NCBI RefSeq assembly: GCF_001522545.3
Contig: NC_031771.1
Span: forward strand, 1,542,283 to 1,606,282
Length of the DNA stretch: 64,000 nt
Origin: Parus major
Lineage: Eukaryota > Chordata > Aves > Passeriformes > Paridae
Direction: 5' to 3'
Each line of letters starts with the position of its first letter. Position 1 is the stretch's first letter. A model generated the notes under the pieces. The model saw only the letters and a program-made list of their open reading frames with translations, searched no databases and was not told the origin of the DNA. The position numbers were made by a program, and so were the translations under genes. Positions 25,580-37,651 of this stretch are shown here, piece by piece.

Positions 25580-27660
25580 TCTTGCTGGAGGGTGTTGATG
25601 TGGTTTGGGGCATGGTTGTGTTCTTCCTCTGTTTACTGTGTGTTGGAAGCACAGCGAGGGGGGAGACCCTGCTGGTTCAGACCCTGCTGTGTCCATCTGT
25701 TTGCACTGCTGTTTGTTTTATTTGATTTGACTCTGATCATCTCTGTGTTTTTTGGCCGAGTAACCATTTATGGCACTGTGCTTGTGTCCCTCGAGCGAGC
25801 CTGCCTTTGTCATGCCCTACCAGCAGGTCACCGTGCATCACGAGCCTTTTCCCTTTCTCCTGTGGTGGCTGGCTCGGCATTACAGCCCAGCCAGCGAGGC
25901 CTGGGCTTGGCTCCACAGCACACTGTCTGCAGAGCTGCTGGAGGCATCTGTGAGAGTGCTCTCCGCTGGGAGAACATCCAGAAGGAGCATCCAGAGGGAA
26001 GGGCCCATTAGACAAGCCAAAAGGCAGGCTGGTGTGCCCGACCTGGTCAAGGTTTGTCCAAGGACAAATGCCCTGAGGCAGGCGGAGCACGGCCTTGCCC
26101 ACTGCAGCCTCGTCCTGGGCCTACCGCACCCATTGCGTTGCCTCATGGCAAAGCCTCCTCTCGGATTCGGGCCAGATTAAGCTGCCATTGTGCAGCTGAG
26201 TGTTGAAAGCAAGGCTCACGAGCCTCATTCCTGCTTGGGACTGAGAGCAGAGGTGAGCCAGGTAGGCATAAACACTCCTGTCTGTCCAGGGAGTGTGCAA
26301 GTTGCACTCAATCAGTGTGCAGGCATGCAGTAATTCAGGATAGCAAAGGAAGGGAAAAGCCTCCTGGAATGCAGTCCACGAGCAGGAAAACGCGTAATTA
26401 AAATATGCATAACTAGCTTGTGTTTTTCCCTTAACACGTGAAGTGGTTAGATGTAATCCTACAGATGGCTGAGGAGAACGTGGTGGAGGGGAAGGACTTC
26501 AGCCAAGCAGAGTTACTGGGGCACTTACTGGAAGACTTTTGGTTTTAAAATATAAAAATTGTGAAATGTTTTTGTTGCTTGGAGCTCACAGTTGAGGAAG
26601 TGAGAGTTGTTGCTGAGGTGAAGTATGTAGCTCTCCCTTGGTCAGTCAGGTTGTTGATGTCTCTGTGCGTTCCTGAACTGGGTTTTTCCAATTACCTGCT
26701 CTAGTCTGGGCAAATCAGTACCCTTGAGAGAGACCAGTCCTACTTGTTCCAAGCTGCCTGTGACCAAGGAGGCTGGACAAAGGAGCGTTTGGAGCTGTGG
26801 AGAGTGGTTTAGTACAAGAAGCATGTTTGGCAGGTCTGTTCTAGAGACCCTGCAAACGCTTTATGTGAAAAGTATGATTGTTCGTGTTAAGCACAGTCAC
26901 TTCTTGGAGAGGCTGAGATAGGCTTTTCTGGCAGAAATGAGGGGATCTACTGCTATAGGAGGCAACAGTTTACCTGCTCTTTCAGTCTGTGTTTCCTCAG
27001 TGCTTGTGCCTGGCCAGCTCTGGGCTCGTGCCCCGTGGCTCCAGCCAGCAGTCCCAGGCCTCGCACCGGCCAGTGGGCTGCCTTGCTTCCAGGGCTGTGC
27101 GCTGCCAGGCTGAACGGAAAGTGATTAGCACAGCCCTCAGGCTTGCAGGGCCTGGGATCAAAGGGCTCCCGCTGGCAGTCACTGATGAAGAACATCATCC
27201 ATTATCTTTGTGTCCGATCGCTTCCTAATCTCGGCACTAGCTGTACCCGAAGTTCCTCCTCTGGATGGCCGGCATCGAGGGACAGGGAGGACCTTGGGAG
27301 GAGCGCTGGCAGAGCAGGGACTGCTGCTCTGCACTCTGAACTCCAGTGGAGCATCCTGAGGGTGAATAACCTCCTGGAAGTAATAGAAGACCTACATTGT
27401 GAAGGGGAAGGAAGGACCACATTTTCACATCCTGGGTTGGTTTTTTTTCCCCCTCACCTTTGTTTAGCTGCTTTTTTGTTCTTCTGCTCTGTCAGATTCC
27501 GGGTCTCGCTCTAAAACTGTACCTTTGCGTGCACGATTATGCCCACAGGTAATAGGAAACCAGGGTTTCAAAAGAAAACCTGATGCCATTGCTAGATAAT
27601 AGCAGTTTCCTAAATAAATGTGTGGTTGCCCTGGGGGTTAGGTTGTTACCAGATGCACCT
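25580..27660. other. Intergenic interval MTHFD2L-EPGN
   Basis: About 2 kb with somewhat raised GC in 25,770-26,180 and 26,990-27,330. Overlapping ORFs on both strands there look like by-products of composition. No exon of a known gene, no repeat family and no CpG island was recognised. Confidence 0.65.
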
Positions 27661-27666
27661 TTTCTT

Positions 27667-27706
27667 GATTGGTGAGAACAGGAGATGACGCTTCCTGGCG
27701 TATAAG
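27667..27706 (+). promoter_or_regulatory. EPGN: EPGN core promoter: inverted CCAAT and TATA-like box
   Basis: GATTGG (reverse of CCAATC) lies at about 27667-27672 and TATAAG at 27701-27706. The latter is 95 bp before the EPGN start codon, so transcription is inferred to begin near 27730. The region is not CpG-rich, unlike the promoters of MTHFD2L and EREG. This suggests tissue-restricted expression. Confidence 0.55.
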
Positions 27707-27795
27707 TGCAGGAGAAAACACGGGAGCACAGATAAGCAGAGCGAGCGAGCCACCTGGAAAGAAGACCTGAGAAGGTGTTAAAGCAACTGCCTGCC

Positions 27796-27832
27796 ATGGC
27801 ATTTGGAATGCTAATCTATATTTTGCTGAAAG
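27796..27832 (+). CDS. EPGN: EPGN coding exon 1 (signal peptide start)
   Basis: The ATG at 27796 lies in GCCATGG context. The exon encodes 12 residues plus one base and ends AAAG before GTAGGT. Human epigen likewise starts with a short MAL-type first exon. Confidence 0.88.
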
Positions 27833-30800
27833 GTAGGTTTGGAAGAGGCTTTTCTGTGTTGTGAGGCCCAAGGCTTTGTTGAACACTATTTCTCTCCTTC
27901 TGAAGTAGGCGGTGGGGTGGGAGGTGTGCAGAGACATTGAGGAGCAGAGCTACTTCAGCAGTTTGAAACCTGGATGAAATTTTAACTGGTAGGGTATAAT
28001 TTAGACTCTTTGAAAATAAGCTACTTAAACTGGTAAATAGGTGTAGGGTCATAGTACGTTACATGTATCTGTGTTGTAAATTGTGCAAGATGATAGAATG
28101 GAAAACAGGATGGATTTGTATTTGGGAAATTTGCAAGCCATCGTTTGTTGTCCCACAATCATAATTACGCTGTGTCAAAAGGAAGTTTGAGGCAAGAGTG
28201 TTTTAAATTAATTGTTGTTGTATTGCTGCCTTCTCTGGGGTTTGTTTGAAGTGCATCTTGTATGAAGTGCTTTCTGGGTGAAATGAACCTTGAATAGATA
28301 TACTGAGCTTTTCTGTTCCAGTAAGCATCTATTTGCATTACACAGCAGTGGGGGCACTGAGTGAAGAGTCAGCTATTACTGCTTCATCCCTCAGCACAGA
28401 CTTATGGAATAATTGGACAAAAAACAACACTGAAGGTATTGCTTTTTTGTTCTGTTTGTTTCTGTTAATCTGTCAATTAGGGAAAAAACCCAACCAACAA
28501 ACTAAAACTTGCAGCAAAATCTGTGATGTTAGCTGCTGCGATGCTGCATCCCTTGGACACTGTTGGATTTGTGAGTTTTATTTGTGAGATCAGCTGATTT
28601 CTTCACGGAGCCTTTGAAGCCTCTCTGGAGTAAGAGCTGCCACCCAGCTGGGGTAGGCTCAGCAATGAGCAGCCCAAGGAACATTTAACTCCAGTTCAGT
28701 CATAATTTGAAGAAGACATTTTAAGGCTGATGTGGGTTTCTGATGGCAATTTCTGTTACTCTTTCCTGGTGCTTGGTTTCTGTCTGTCCTCAGCACACAC
28801 CTTAATGCGCAGAAGTGAGAACAAACAGGCACAACTCTGAGCGATGCCTCTGACGAGTTGTTACTCAGTACTTTCTGTCTTCGTTGCAGTTTTGCTTTTG
28901 GCTGTTTGGGCTTTCACAGCCCTCCTAAGAGTGCTGGCTCTCTACCTTCTTCCTTTCTCTTTTCTGACTGAAATGTGAACTCGGGCTCTTTTTCCTGCCA
29001 ACATCTGAGAGCAGAGCTGTGTTTACCCTGCCAGCTGCATTCTAGATGTTACCTGAGATGCTGGTGATGTCATTGCTTTCAGAGAGCCGAGCGATCCGGG
29101 AATGAGGTTTTGGCAGGCCAGTAAAGGAGGAGAGGAATCTAACTGCAATACTTCTTAATGTCTCTGGACTTTAAAAGGCATATAAACACACACACAAATC
29201 ATCTTCTGTCAATTCTAAGTCATCACAGGGTGTCTTCCAACCTTTTTTTAGTTGATCCATAAGGTTTTTGTTATTTTCTTATAACAAGACCAGCTGTTTT
29301 ATTTTCCTTTCTGATCTCACAGTGGTACAGTGTTGTATATACGTTCATCCATACACACGCTGTATGTGTGGGTTCCTTATATACATACACATATATATAT
29401 ATATATATATACATAAAATATGTTTCCAGACTCATATGCATGTGAAGTCAGTATTTTGATTTTTGACTGCAGTACTTGGGTTTATCAGTGCAGCTCTGTG
29501 GTCTGGTGTGCTCTGTCTGTGACACGATGCTTGCAGAGCTGCACACAGCGAGCAGGAGGATAATGAAGCAGGAATACGTTTTTGTGACCCTGTTGGTGTT
29601 GTTTCTAGAAAGCAGGAGTGATGGGTCATGTTTCAGCAAAGAGGAGGTTTATTTACAGGGTCACAGCCATGTCTGCAGTAGTCTCTGAACCTTTGTGGCA
29701 GCTGGAGATGTGGTAGTCAACTTTATGTCAGCATTTTCTTTCAAGAGAACTCCACTCAAAGATAGAATCAAATTGACAAACACTCAAGCACACATTTACA
29801 CAGGGAGTTAAAAGTGTATTTTGGTGGACTCCTTACAAAGCCAGTGAACAGTTAATGAACAGCCTTTTCAGAAACAAGATTTCAAAGAAATGCTTAAAAG
29901 GGCACCAGAGAAACTCACTGAATCTCCCCAGTTTCCTGAGAGCTTCTATTCCCGTGCACTGTAAGTTCATAGTTAAGATTTACTGCCAGGGCTCAGTTAT
30001 ACTGGGTTCTAAGAACATGAATTCTTGGTTCCATGTCACTGGAGGAACTGGCAGTTTCCTGTGGGACTCAAGTTGTTTAGGGAATTGTTTGTGGAAAACC
30101 ATTAATTTCTGCTCAGTCTCTTTGCCTGCTATTTATTTACAAGATCTGGCCTTGTTTCCTTCTTTTGTGTCACATAGGCTTCACTTGTCACCAGTGCTGG
30201 AGAATTTTGGGCTCAGTGATGAGCTGAGAGGGGGAAAGGTCATGGAGAGGAACTGGGAGCTGGCACGGCATGGACAAAGAACTTTCAGTGATGTTCGGGC
30301 TGACGGAGAGCCTTTGTAGCAAAATGGGCAGCCAGGAGTAGGGAAGGACTTGGTTGCACTGGGATGGAAATGGCATCTCTCGATGGCCATCAGCTGGTTC
30401 CATGCAGCCAGTAAAGGAGGCCCTGGACCTGGGACTGAGCCCTACCCTGCCTCCCCTTTCCCACTGCTTTTCCTCCCTGGTGCACCATACTTGAGGACTG
30501 AGCTGTCATGGTCTTACTGGCTGACTCCTTTTCTTGCCAGTCTGTTAGTTTTGGCAAGCCCAGGCTTCCAAGTACCTGTAGCCTTGATTTCATGTCAGAT
30601 CTTGCCAGGTGTATCTGTTCAAATGACTCAGTTGCAGGCAGCTGTCAAGTGCTTACACGGCATGTTTCTCTCCCCTCACGTGACATGAAAGGGCACATGG
30701 ACCTGTTTATTCAACAGCTTGTTCAGTATCTAGGCAGACAGTATGATAGGAATTAACATAATGCTCTGGGGCAGACTGGGAAATCATCCTTTTTGTTTTC

Positions 30801-33800
30801 AAGACTCATTCTTTCAGAGGTAATTTGTACTTTTGCAACGTCAAAATAATTAGCACACGGAATTTTTGTGTGTAGGCTAAATAGCTCATCTCGCCCACAA
30901 CGGACCAAGCTGTTCCTCCTGAAGGTGACGAAGGAATGTGTTGGGTTGTCCCAAGTGCTTTCTAGGCAGGCTGCTGCTCCAGTCTGACCTGGGTTTCTAA
31001 TGACAGCAGCACTCAGGGAAGAGGTTCCCGTACCCGCACAAAGCCAGGTTTCCTGCACATGTGGCTAGGTGGAAGTCTGCCACCTCTCGGCAGCACTGGC
31101 GTGAGTGAGGAGGGATTTTTTTGGGATGTGGAAATCCATCTGGTGGAAGTTGAGGTAGAGGTGACTGGGGATTTTGTGCTTCTGGGATGTGAATTTGTAC
31201 TTTCCTCGTGTTTATTTTCTTTCTTCCCCTCGAGAAAGAGATGGAAATGAAAAACTAAACCTGTTCAATAGACACCTTCTCCGGGTCTAGCAGGAGAGTG
31301 GTACTTGGGGCAGTGGGAAATGCTGGCTAAAGACTCCCATTGGAGGGTTATTTTTGGTGTTTTTTCTATTGCACTTGGTGCTGAAATGGTGATCCAAAAC
31401 AGTTAGTGCCTGAGTATTTGAGGAGGCTCCTGGTAAAAGTGCCAATGCGCCATTGCCTATTTTCTGAAACTCTTCCCTGGTAGCTGTTCTGCAGGTACTT
31501 TAGACCTAACCAGAATGGGCTTTTGCAAGTCCCCGGCATCCTGGATCTGCTTGGCACGCTGAGCCCTGCAGCTGTGCTGACCACATGCTTTCCATTGTGC
31601 TTTCCTCATCAGAGAACAGTGTAGTGTGCCTGTGCAGCCAGTAGGGTCATCCATCTCCTGTCCCAAAACCTGTCTTGTCTTCACGAGAACTGCCCGTACT
31701 TAACTTCTTCCTGAAGTCTGTCCCTCTAAGGCCTGGTCCTTTGCTGACTGTGCTCTTAGCCAACAAGCCTCTGTCTCCAGAGGTTGTCAGCAGCATTCCC
31801 AGAGCCAGCCAGAAGAGAGCCAGAGCTGATACTGGAGCTCCTATTTAGCCAGCACCAACTTCCTCCCTTGCATTGTGTTTCCAGGCCCCACAGTGTGCTT
31901 TCCACAGGTAACTTTTTCTCAGTGGAAGGATGGATAAGGTGCCCTTTCCTCAGCTATTAGAAGTTGATTCTAAAACAAGACATCCTTCTCCCACCTCTGT
32001 AGCTTTTCCCGAGGAAGTGCAGTAAGCCAACATGTCATTTATCAAGCAGACCTGCATTGTCACTTGTTCTCCCCAAGTCTCTTGCTAAGGTGGAAGTCTG
32101 ATTACTCTGTCAGGTTTGAGAGGCACTGTTCTCAAAGGAACAGTGTTTGATCTGAGTGTCAGTGATAGCATCATGCCTTTTGGGTATCCCAACCACATCA
32201 TTCACAGCTGAAGCTGAGAGCTGCTCTAGTAAGAGCAGCAGTTTGCCATTGCTTGTCATCTCTGATAAAGCTGCAGAGAGGAGGAAGGAAAAAAAACAAA
32301 CCCAAAGCCACTTAGAAGAGCACACAAAGGAGACTGCTGCCATTAAATGGCTCAGGCTGGAATTTGGGAATTTAGGGGGTTGGTGCTGCTAATCCTGAGA
32401 AGTGTGTGGTGGGATCACAAGCTGCCCTCAAGGGGCTTCTGTTGGTGGCAATGGTTCCATGAGTGTACTATCTCCAGACCTTGATTCAGCACTTAGTCAG
32501 AAAGGAAGGGTTCTGCTTGCTGTACCTTTGTTGAGTCACCTTTGTTGAGCAGACCTTGTCACCTTGCTGCAAGATGTTATTTTTCTTGTGGTCATAACTG
32601 AAAGCTGGTGTTGGCATGCACTCGGTTAGGAAATCACCTTCAGCTGTCACTGAGGCAGTCCCCTGAAATAGTAAGTCATTGCTTGGACACCCCACCCCAC
32701 CAGGGATTCCTGTACCTGGGTAGAGAGACCAGTTGGAACAGATGCCTGCTGTGATCGTGAAGCTTTGGAGCTTTCTCCTCACCTGCTGCACCCCTGTTCC
32801 TATGACTTCTTTATTCCCATTTGAGCCGCAGTTGAATAGGGGAATAAGGTAGCATTTTCTGTTCAAGAAGTGTGCTTGCTGACCCAGTTGTGTAGAATTT
32901 AGAACAAGTTCAGAGCCTTGGTAGCCATGAACCGTGCTTTTGCACAGCAAAACCATCCAGGCAGTCTAGACAGCTTACAGTTGTGTCACGGGACACTCAG
33001 CTAACATCAAACCATGGAGAACCATGGCTGCAGAGCTGGCAGGCAGATCAGGAGCACTAGAAATGCAATAGCTTGTCTGGGGATAAGGAAAAGAAAAAGT
33101 TAATTAACTCTTCGTTGAATTCAGACTGGGAAGGATACTGAGACTAAGGCAGTGCTCTCAGCATGTCCTGAAGCCCTGCTGTTCCTAGGATTTCTGATTG
33201 GATTGCAGGTTGGATAGTGCTGATGTCAGGCTGTGTAGTGTCCCATAGTAATTTCTGTCAATGTTCCTCAAGAGCAAGTGATTGATTTACAGTTGTGCTT
33301 TCTCAAAGCTGTGCCTGGCTGGTTCTTTCTGTGCTGCTTTGCTCAGTGCTGACTGAATCAGCTCACGAGACTCTGCACAGTGAATTCACGTGCTGAGTGT
33401 TTGCTGCACACAGTGTCTGCTCTGCTCCAGGTGTGAAAATACCTTCAAATGATGTTTTGTCCTTAACATAACATGACTTTATTCTGTTCCACAGTAGATT
33501 ATACAGAGCAGCCAAAGCTCTTGAAGCTGATGCAGACCTGCCTTGAGGAACACCACAGCTATTGTATCAATGGGCTCTGCGCCTTCCACAGCGAGCTGAG
33601 GAAGCCCATATGCAAGTAAGGAACCCTGCTTGTTATCACATCCTTCTTCAAAAATGGCATTGGCATTGATTCTTTATGTGCTGCATGTGCAGCCTCACAG
33701 TGTCAGCCAGGTAGCTGCAGGATTAACGTCTGGCACAGTGCTGAGTGCTGTGGCGCCTCAGGACTGCCAACAAGGCTGGAGCACTGTGCTGGTTTGTAAA

Positions 33801-34847
33801 ACTGAGGAAGGGAGAGGGGGACTTCACAGCTTTGTAGGTCACTGCCATGGTGCCATCTCAAATCACAGCTGGTGCTGGAGGAAGTAGTAGAGGAATCAAT
33901 AGATGTTCACAGTAAGTACTAAGAAGGGAACAGGACCTTCCAACATACCAGCTACAACTCCCTTATTCCACAGCCACCAATCAGGACCACAGTGTCCTTA
34001 GAGTTCTCTGGGATGCACAGTGGGCAGCCTTGGCCTTTGGAGACATTACAGCAGCCAAGGATCAGCAGAGCACAGGGCTCTTGGTCCACACCCTGCACGA
34101 CGAGGGGAGTTAAGACTGCATTGCTGCTGTGCCTGCAGTACTCAAGCTAGCTTGAAACTAGATAAACTGGGATGACTGGTAGTCTTGGTGGAGGGAAGAG
34201 GTTCTGAGTGAGCACCAGGCTCAGCCTTTGCTTGTTTAGATGTCTTGTGATTTGTTTAAAACTGATGAAAACTAACACATTTTGAAATAGAAAGCCAAAC
34301 GAGTCCTGAATAATTTTTGCATGATGTGTATTTATTTTGTAGGTGCCTTGCAGGTTATAATGGAGAGAGGTGTGAACATTTAACACTAAATTCATATGCA
34401 CATAATTCCTATGAGCGCTACATTGCAGTGGGAATTGGCATAGGAATACTGACAAGCGGAATACTCGCCATCATCTACTACTATGTAAGAAAGAGGTACG
34501 GGAAATCTGGAACCTTCTGATTGCATTGGTCTGAATTTCAGCGGGCAGAGTTGTGAGGGCACTGGGATTATGTTTTTGCTTGCTACTAATCTGTGGTATG
34601 ATCTTAAAGGAACTAACACTCTATACCTGTGATTTCTGATCTGCCAGTGGGGCCAGCGGTGCACGTGTCTGAAACGTGGGGTTCCTCTGGGCTGAGTGAG
34701 TGAGTGACTTAGTGGATTAGGTTTTGGCTCTGCGCAGGCTGCTGCAGTTTCAGGTTTGGCTGATACAAATCCCGTGACGGTGTCCGCTTTAGATGCAGGA
34801 AACTGAAATCCCCCTACAAAGTGTGCGTGGGCGAGACGGCGTTGTGA
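27796..34847 (+). CDS. EPGN: EPGN: epigen, membrane-anchored ErbB ligand precursor
   Basis: The CDS joins 27796-27832, 28322-28435, 33495-33615, 34343-34495 and 34793-34847 (480 nt, 159 aa; human about 154). Epigen is a low-affinity EGFR ligand released from a transmembrane precursor. A hydrophobic N-terminus (about 1-24) serves as signal peptide. N-glycosylation sequons lie at Asn43 (NWT) and Asn47 (NNT). The EGF module has Cys66, 74, 79, 90, 92 and 101 with spacing 7-4-10-1-8, and GYNGERC at 95-101. The segment at 118-139 is a transmembrane helix followed by a short basic tail with [10 protein letters not shown], close to human epigen. The intron between exons 3 and 4 splits the codon between the fourth and fifth cysteines, the hallmark of ErbB-ligand genes. 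Lys91 replaces the Arg found in human. Confidence 0.96.
27833..28321 (+). other. EPGN intron 1
   Basis: A 489-bp intron with no other recognisable feature. Confidence 0.85.
28322..28435 (+). CDS. EPGN: EPGN coding exon 2 (end of signal peptide, glycosylated pro-region)
   Basis: The exon lies between TTCCAG and GTATTG and encodes residues 13-50. It covers the end of the signal peptide, ALSEESA (human ALTEEAA) and the two N-glycosylation sequons. One base of codon 51 is left at its end. Confidence 0.93.
28436..33494 (+). other. EPGN intron 2
   Basis: This 5.1-kb intron is the longest in EPGN. It contains an (AT)n tract at 29391-29411. No gene or recognised transposable element was found. Confidence 0.8.
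29391..29411. repeat. (AT)n microsatellite
   Basis: Ten AT dinucleotides in EPGN intron 2, flanked by further TA/CA-rich sequence. It is a simple repeat and likely to vary in length. Confidence 0.95.
33495..33615 (+). CDS. EPGN: EPGN coding exon 3 (EGF cysteines 1-4)
   Basis: The exon follows CCACAG and precedes GTAAGG. It encodes residues 51-90 plus two bases, carrying Cys66, Cys74, Cys79 and Cys90 ([14 protein letters not shown], then PIC). The acceptor is a CAGTAG tandem: use of the second AG would start the exon at 33498 and drop only Val51. Confidence 0.95.
33616..34342 (+). other. EPGN intron 3
   Basis: A 727-bp intron. No other feature was seen. Confidence 0.85.
34343..34495 (+). CDS. 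EPGN: EPGN coding exon 4 (EGF cysteines 5-6, transmembrane helix)
   Basis: The exon lies between TTTTGTAG and GTACGG. It encodes Lys91 (split codon) through Lys141 plus two bases, with [12 protein letters not shown] and the hydrophobic helix at 118-139. If the donor is not used the frame stays open to a TGA at 34518-34520, which would end the protein in [10 protein letters not shown]. Confidence 0.95.
34496..34792 (+). other. EPGN intron 4
   Basis: A short intron (297 bp) with a consensus donor and the acceptor CGCTTTAG. Retention gives the alternative tail described under exon 4. Confidence 0.85.
34793..34847 (+). CDS. EPGN: EPGN coding exon 5 (cytoplasmic tail, stop)
   Basis: This very short terminal coding part encodes the rest of Arg142, then [17 protein letters not shown] and TGA at 34845-34847. 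It is identified by the close match to the human tail (RCLKLKSPYNVC). The sequence around it is markedly CpG-rich. Confidence 0.92.
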
Positions 34848-36410
34848 GGCGCTGTGCTGGAAGACTCACCGGTTTGCCTGCTGAGGAGCAAGGCCCCCCG
34901 CGCCATCGGACAGGTACCCCGGCCTGCCTGACGAGACGAACTCGAGGGAGCGGCAGAGGAGCGCGCCAAGGGAGCTCCCGCAGGACTGACAGGCTCTGTG
35001 TGTTGTTGAAGAAAGACTTCCTCTCTTGGGTGAGGGTGGCTCGTGCTCAGGACCGAGCAGCCGAGGACGCTGGCAGGCCTCTCGGCACTGTCCTGTGCCC
35101 GGTGCTTGCCGTGGGGAGGACTGGTTGGTTTTAGCTGTTTTCAGTCATTTCAAGTGCTCGTACAGTGTTCTGCTTTGGTCTTTTGTGTCTTTTGTTTGGT
35201 TTTGTTTTGTTTTTTTTCTTCTTTTTTCTCCTCTGGAGGATAAGCACCACCTCCCTCACAGTGGAGCTGTGTTCTGGGCATCATGCGCTGACCACAAAGC
35301 ATTTGGGTTCTGATTTTGGTGTCTGCTGGCTGTGTGTGGATGAACAGCGCTCTCCCAACCCAGCAGTTACCTTTGGTGTGCTGGGCCAAGGATGGGCTTC
35401 TGGTGCCATAAAGGACAAAAAATGCTTTGGACCGAGGAAAATGTCTGGGTCTCGAAACCTTCCTTAAATTAGAACATGGAGAGTAGGCAATTCCTGGAAA
35501 ATTAGACCTTGACACCTCTGGGCATGGCAAGTTCTTACTGTTTTCAGAAGAAAAGTAGCCAGACGCCTTTCTCAACATGGATTATGGAGTGTGCTCGTGA
35601 CCAAGGCCTCTCCTCTTCCCAAACATCCTGTAGCAGCTCCTCAGTTCCATGGAATTTCAGGTAGAACATTGCCATGCTGCACCCTGATTTCTGCACAAGA
35701 CTTGAATTGCTAGACAAGCTGGAATTTCATTGTGTAACTTCAATACAGCTTTTCCCAGGAAGCACACTTTCTCTGTTCTGTTTGCACATTATGGGCACAA
35801 TGTGACCACTCAAATAAGAAAGAAATGATTTTAGGAATTCAGTTCCACCCTGGACTAACAGATTCCATATCGGATGTTTGGTTCTATTCATCTTATCTAC
35901 AAAGAATTGGGAAGGTACACACATTTGGTTCAAGGAAAAGGGAAGAAAATTGGTTCTGAAGATGGTGGCACTAACTGGGACTTCTCACTGGAGTGTTTGC
36001 CAGCGCTGATGCGACTAGAGATGGCTCTCAGAGATTTTCATTTCAGCTGTTGCACATTGTAGGCTCATCTGCTGTGCTCAGCCACCTACCAGAGAAAGGC
36101 AGCTGGTGCTTTGAGACCTTGTGGGGCAATGTTGGCTCCTAAATTCAGGTGCCCTGCTGAAAGCGCAGTTTCTTTGTTATGTGAGTTAATTTTCACAACA
36201 AGGATGCATGTTGTTTGTTGTAAAAGCTCTCTGTTTGTGAGGCTACGGTGACAATGCTGAAATGTGTATGAAGGGTGGGCTTTGGAAGGGTAAAGGTGTG
36301 TGTGTGGCACTCGAATGGTCTGAAGTTCAGGGGGCTTCGCATGTGGGGATCCTGATCAGTACCTGAGCCATCTTTGCTCTGTGATAGCAGTAAATAAAAC
36401 AGCACATCAC
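34848..36410 (+). other. EPGN: Probable EPGN 3'UTR
   Basis: The sequence after the EPGN stop begins CpG-rich to about 35,100 and then holds a long T/GT-rich stretch at 35,160-35,235. The first canonical AATAAA I noticed is at 36393-36398. The true 3' end could be elsewhere, for example near the AATACA at about 35741. Confidence 0.4.
36393..36398 (+). terminator. EPGN: Candidate EPGN polyadenylation signal
   Basis: AATAAA lies 1.5 kb downstream of the EPGN stop. Another AATAAA occurs at 37493-37498. Neither can be confirmed from sequence alone. Confidence 0.35.
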
Positions 36411-37651
36411 ACACTGCTTGGAATCCCATGTAACAGAGGGAGCAAGCAGCATATGCACACACAAAAAGGATTGCTGGTGAGCAGTGGATGGACACCAGGC
36501 CTCTCCTCTGCACATTGACACCAGCGTTTTCCAACTCTCAGCCTTTTTGTCTTCTTCATCTCCAGTCAGATCTTTGCCTTGTTTGCTCCTTTCCATTCTT
36601 CTGACCTTTTCTTAGGTTCCACTGCTTGATAACTTGTGCTCTTCACAGTCTTCAAGTCAGCTCTCAGTAGTGGCCCTAACATTTTCTGTCACACATTGGT
36701 GATGAGAGGGCAGTTAGGTGTAAATTAGAATCTGCACATCCTCACAAACAAAACCCACCCTTCACCCATCTCACATGGGAATTTAAAATGTGCACGTTAT
36801 TAAGAAGACACAAGTGAGAGAACTTTCTCCTTGGTCTCTGGAGAAAATTGTAGAGCTGAATATCCAAAGGATGAAAAGCCTTGGAGCTTTTGTCACATGA
36901 GTGCATCTCCCTCTCCCCAGTGCGTTGTCTCTTCCTGCGCTCCTCCACTGCAGTGTTGGATCCACTTCCCGAGGACCAGCCCTTCTCCGTGGCAGAGGCT
37001 GTCTTGGAGCAGATGCACCCCCTGCACAACTGCCTCGGGGGGTACTTGTCACAGAAGTTCTGAGCTACTGGACTTCACCTTGCCCAGAGAAAACTGTTGG
37101 AGAGAGATGCATTTGGTTTGCATGTCCTCTTGCTGATGTTTGTTATGCCCTTGGTGTACCAGAGGCCAAGCAGGTGCCCTGCAGGATATGCAAGTGCCTC
37201 TTCAGTGGTGTTTACTCTGCAGTGAGCCATTTTGTACCTACAGCAGCATACACTGACCTGATTTTTTCAATGTTTAGTTACATATACATGAAAAGGAAGT
37301 TCTGCTTGAGGGTCACAATTTAGCAGGAGACTAAATAGCGAAATATTGTTTTGTAGTTGGCTTTCAGGCCCAAGGCAGCTTTGGAAGTGAGAGTTTGCTG
37401 ATATTTTTCTGCTAGTGGAAGAAAAACTGGAGAGTGAAACACAGATAAGCCCATGCCATGCAGAATGAGACTTTGTGTCGGGGCAGAATGAGAATAAATG
37501 GAAAGATGAAGGTGGGAAGAAGGGAAGGAAGGCAGGAAGGAAAAGATGCTTGATTTATCTTAGTTTTCTTTATCCAAGTGGTATCATGGCTTCCAGCACT
37601 GGGTTCCTCACCACCTGGGTGCTGTGTGCCCATCCTGCAGAAGCAGAGCCT

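Noticed and set aside
34343..34520. Exon 4 as the terminal EPGN exon
   Set aside because: The frame does stop at 34520, but a downstream exon at 34793 matches the human cytoplasmic tail closely and joins in phase, so the spliced form is taken as the main product.
35160..35235. Phe/Leu-rich open frame over the T-rich tract
   Set aside because: It is a translation of low-complexity TTTTG/TTTTC sequence in the probable EPGN 3'UTR.
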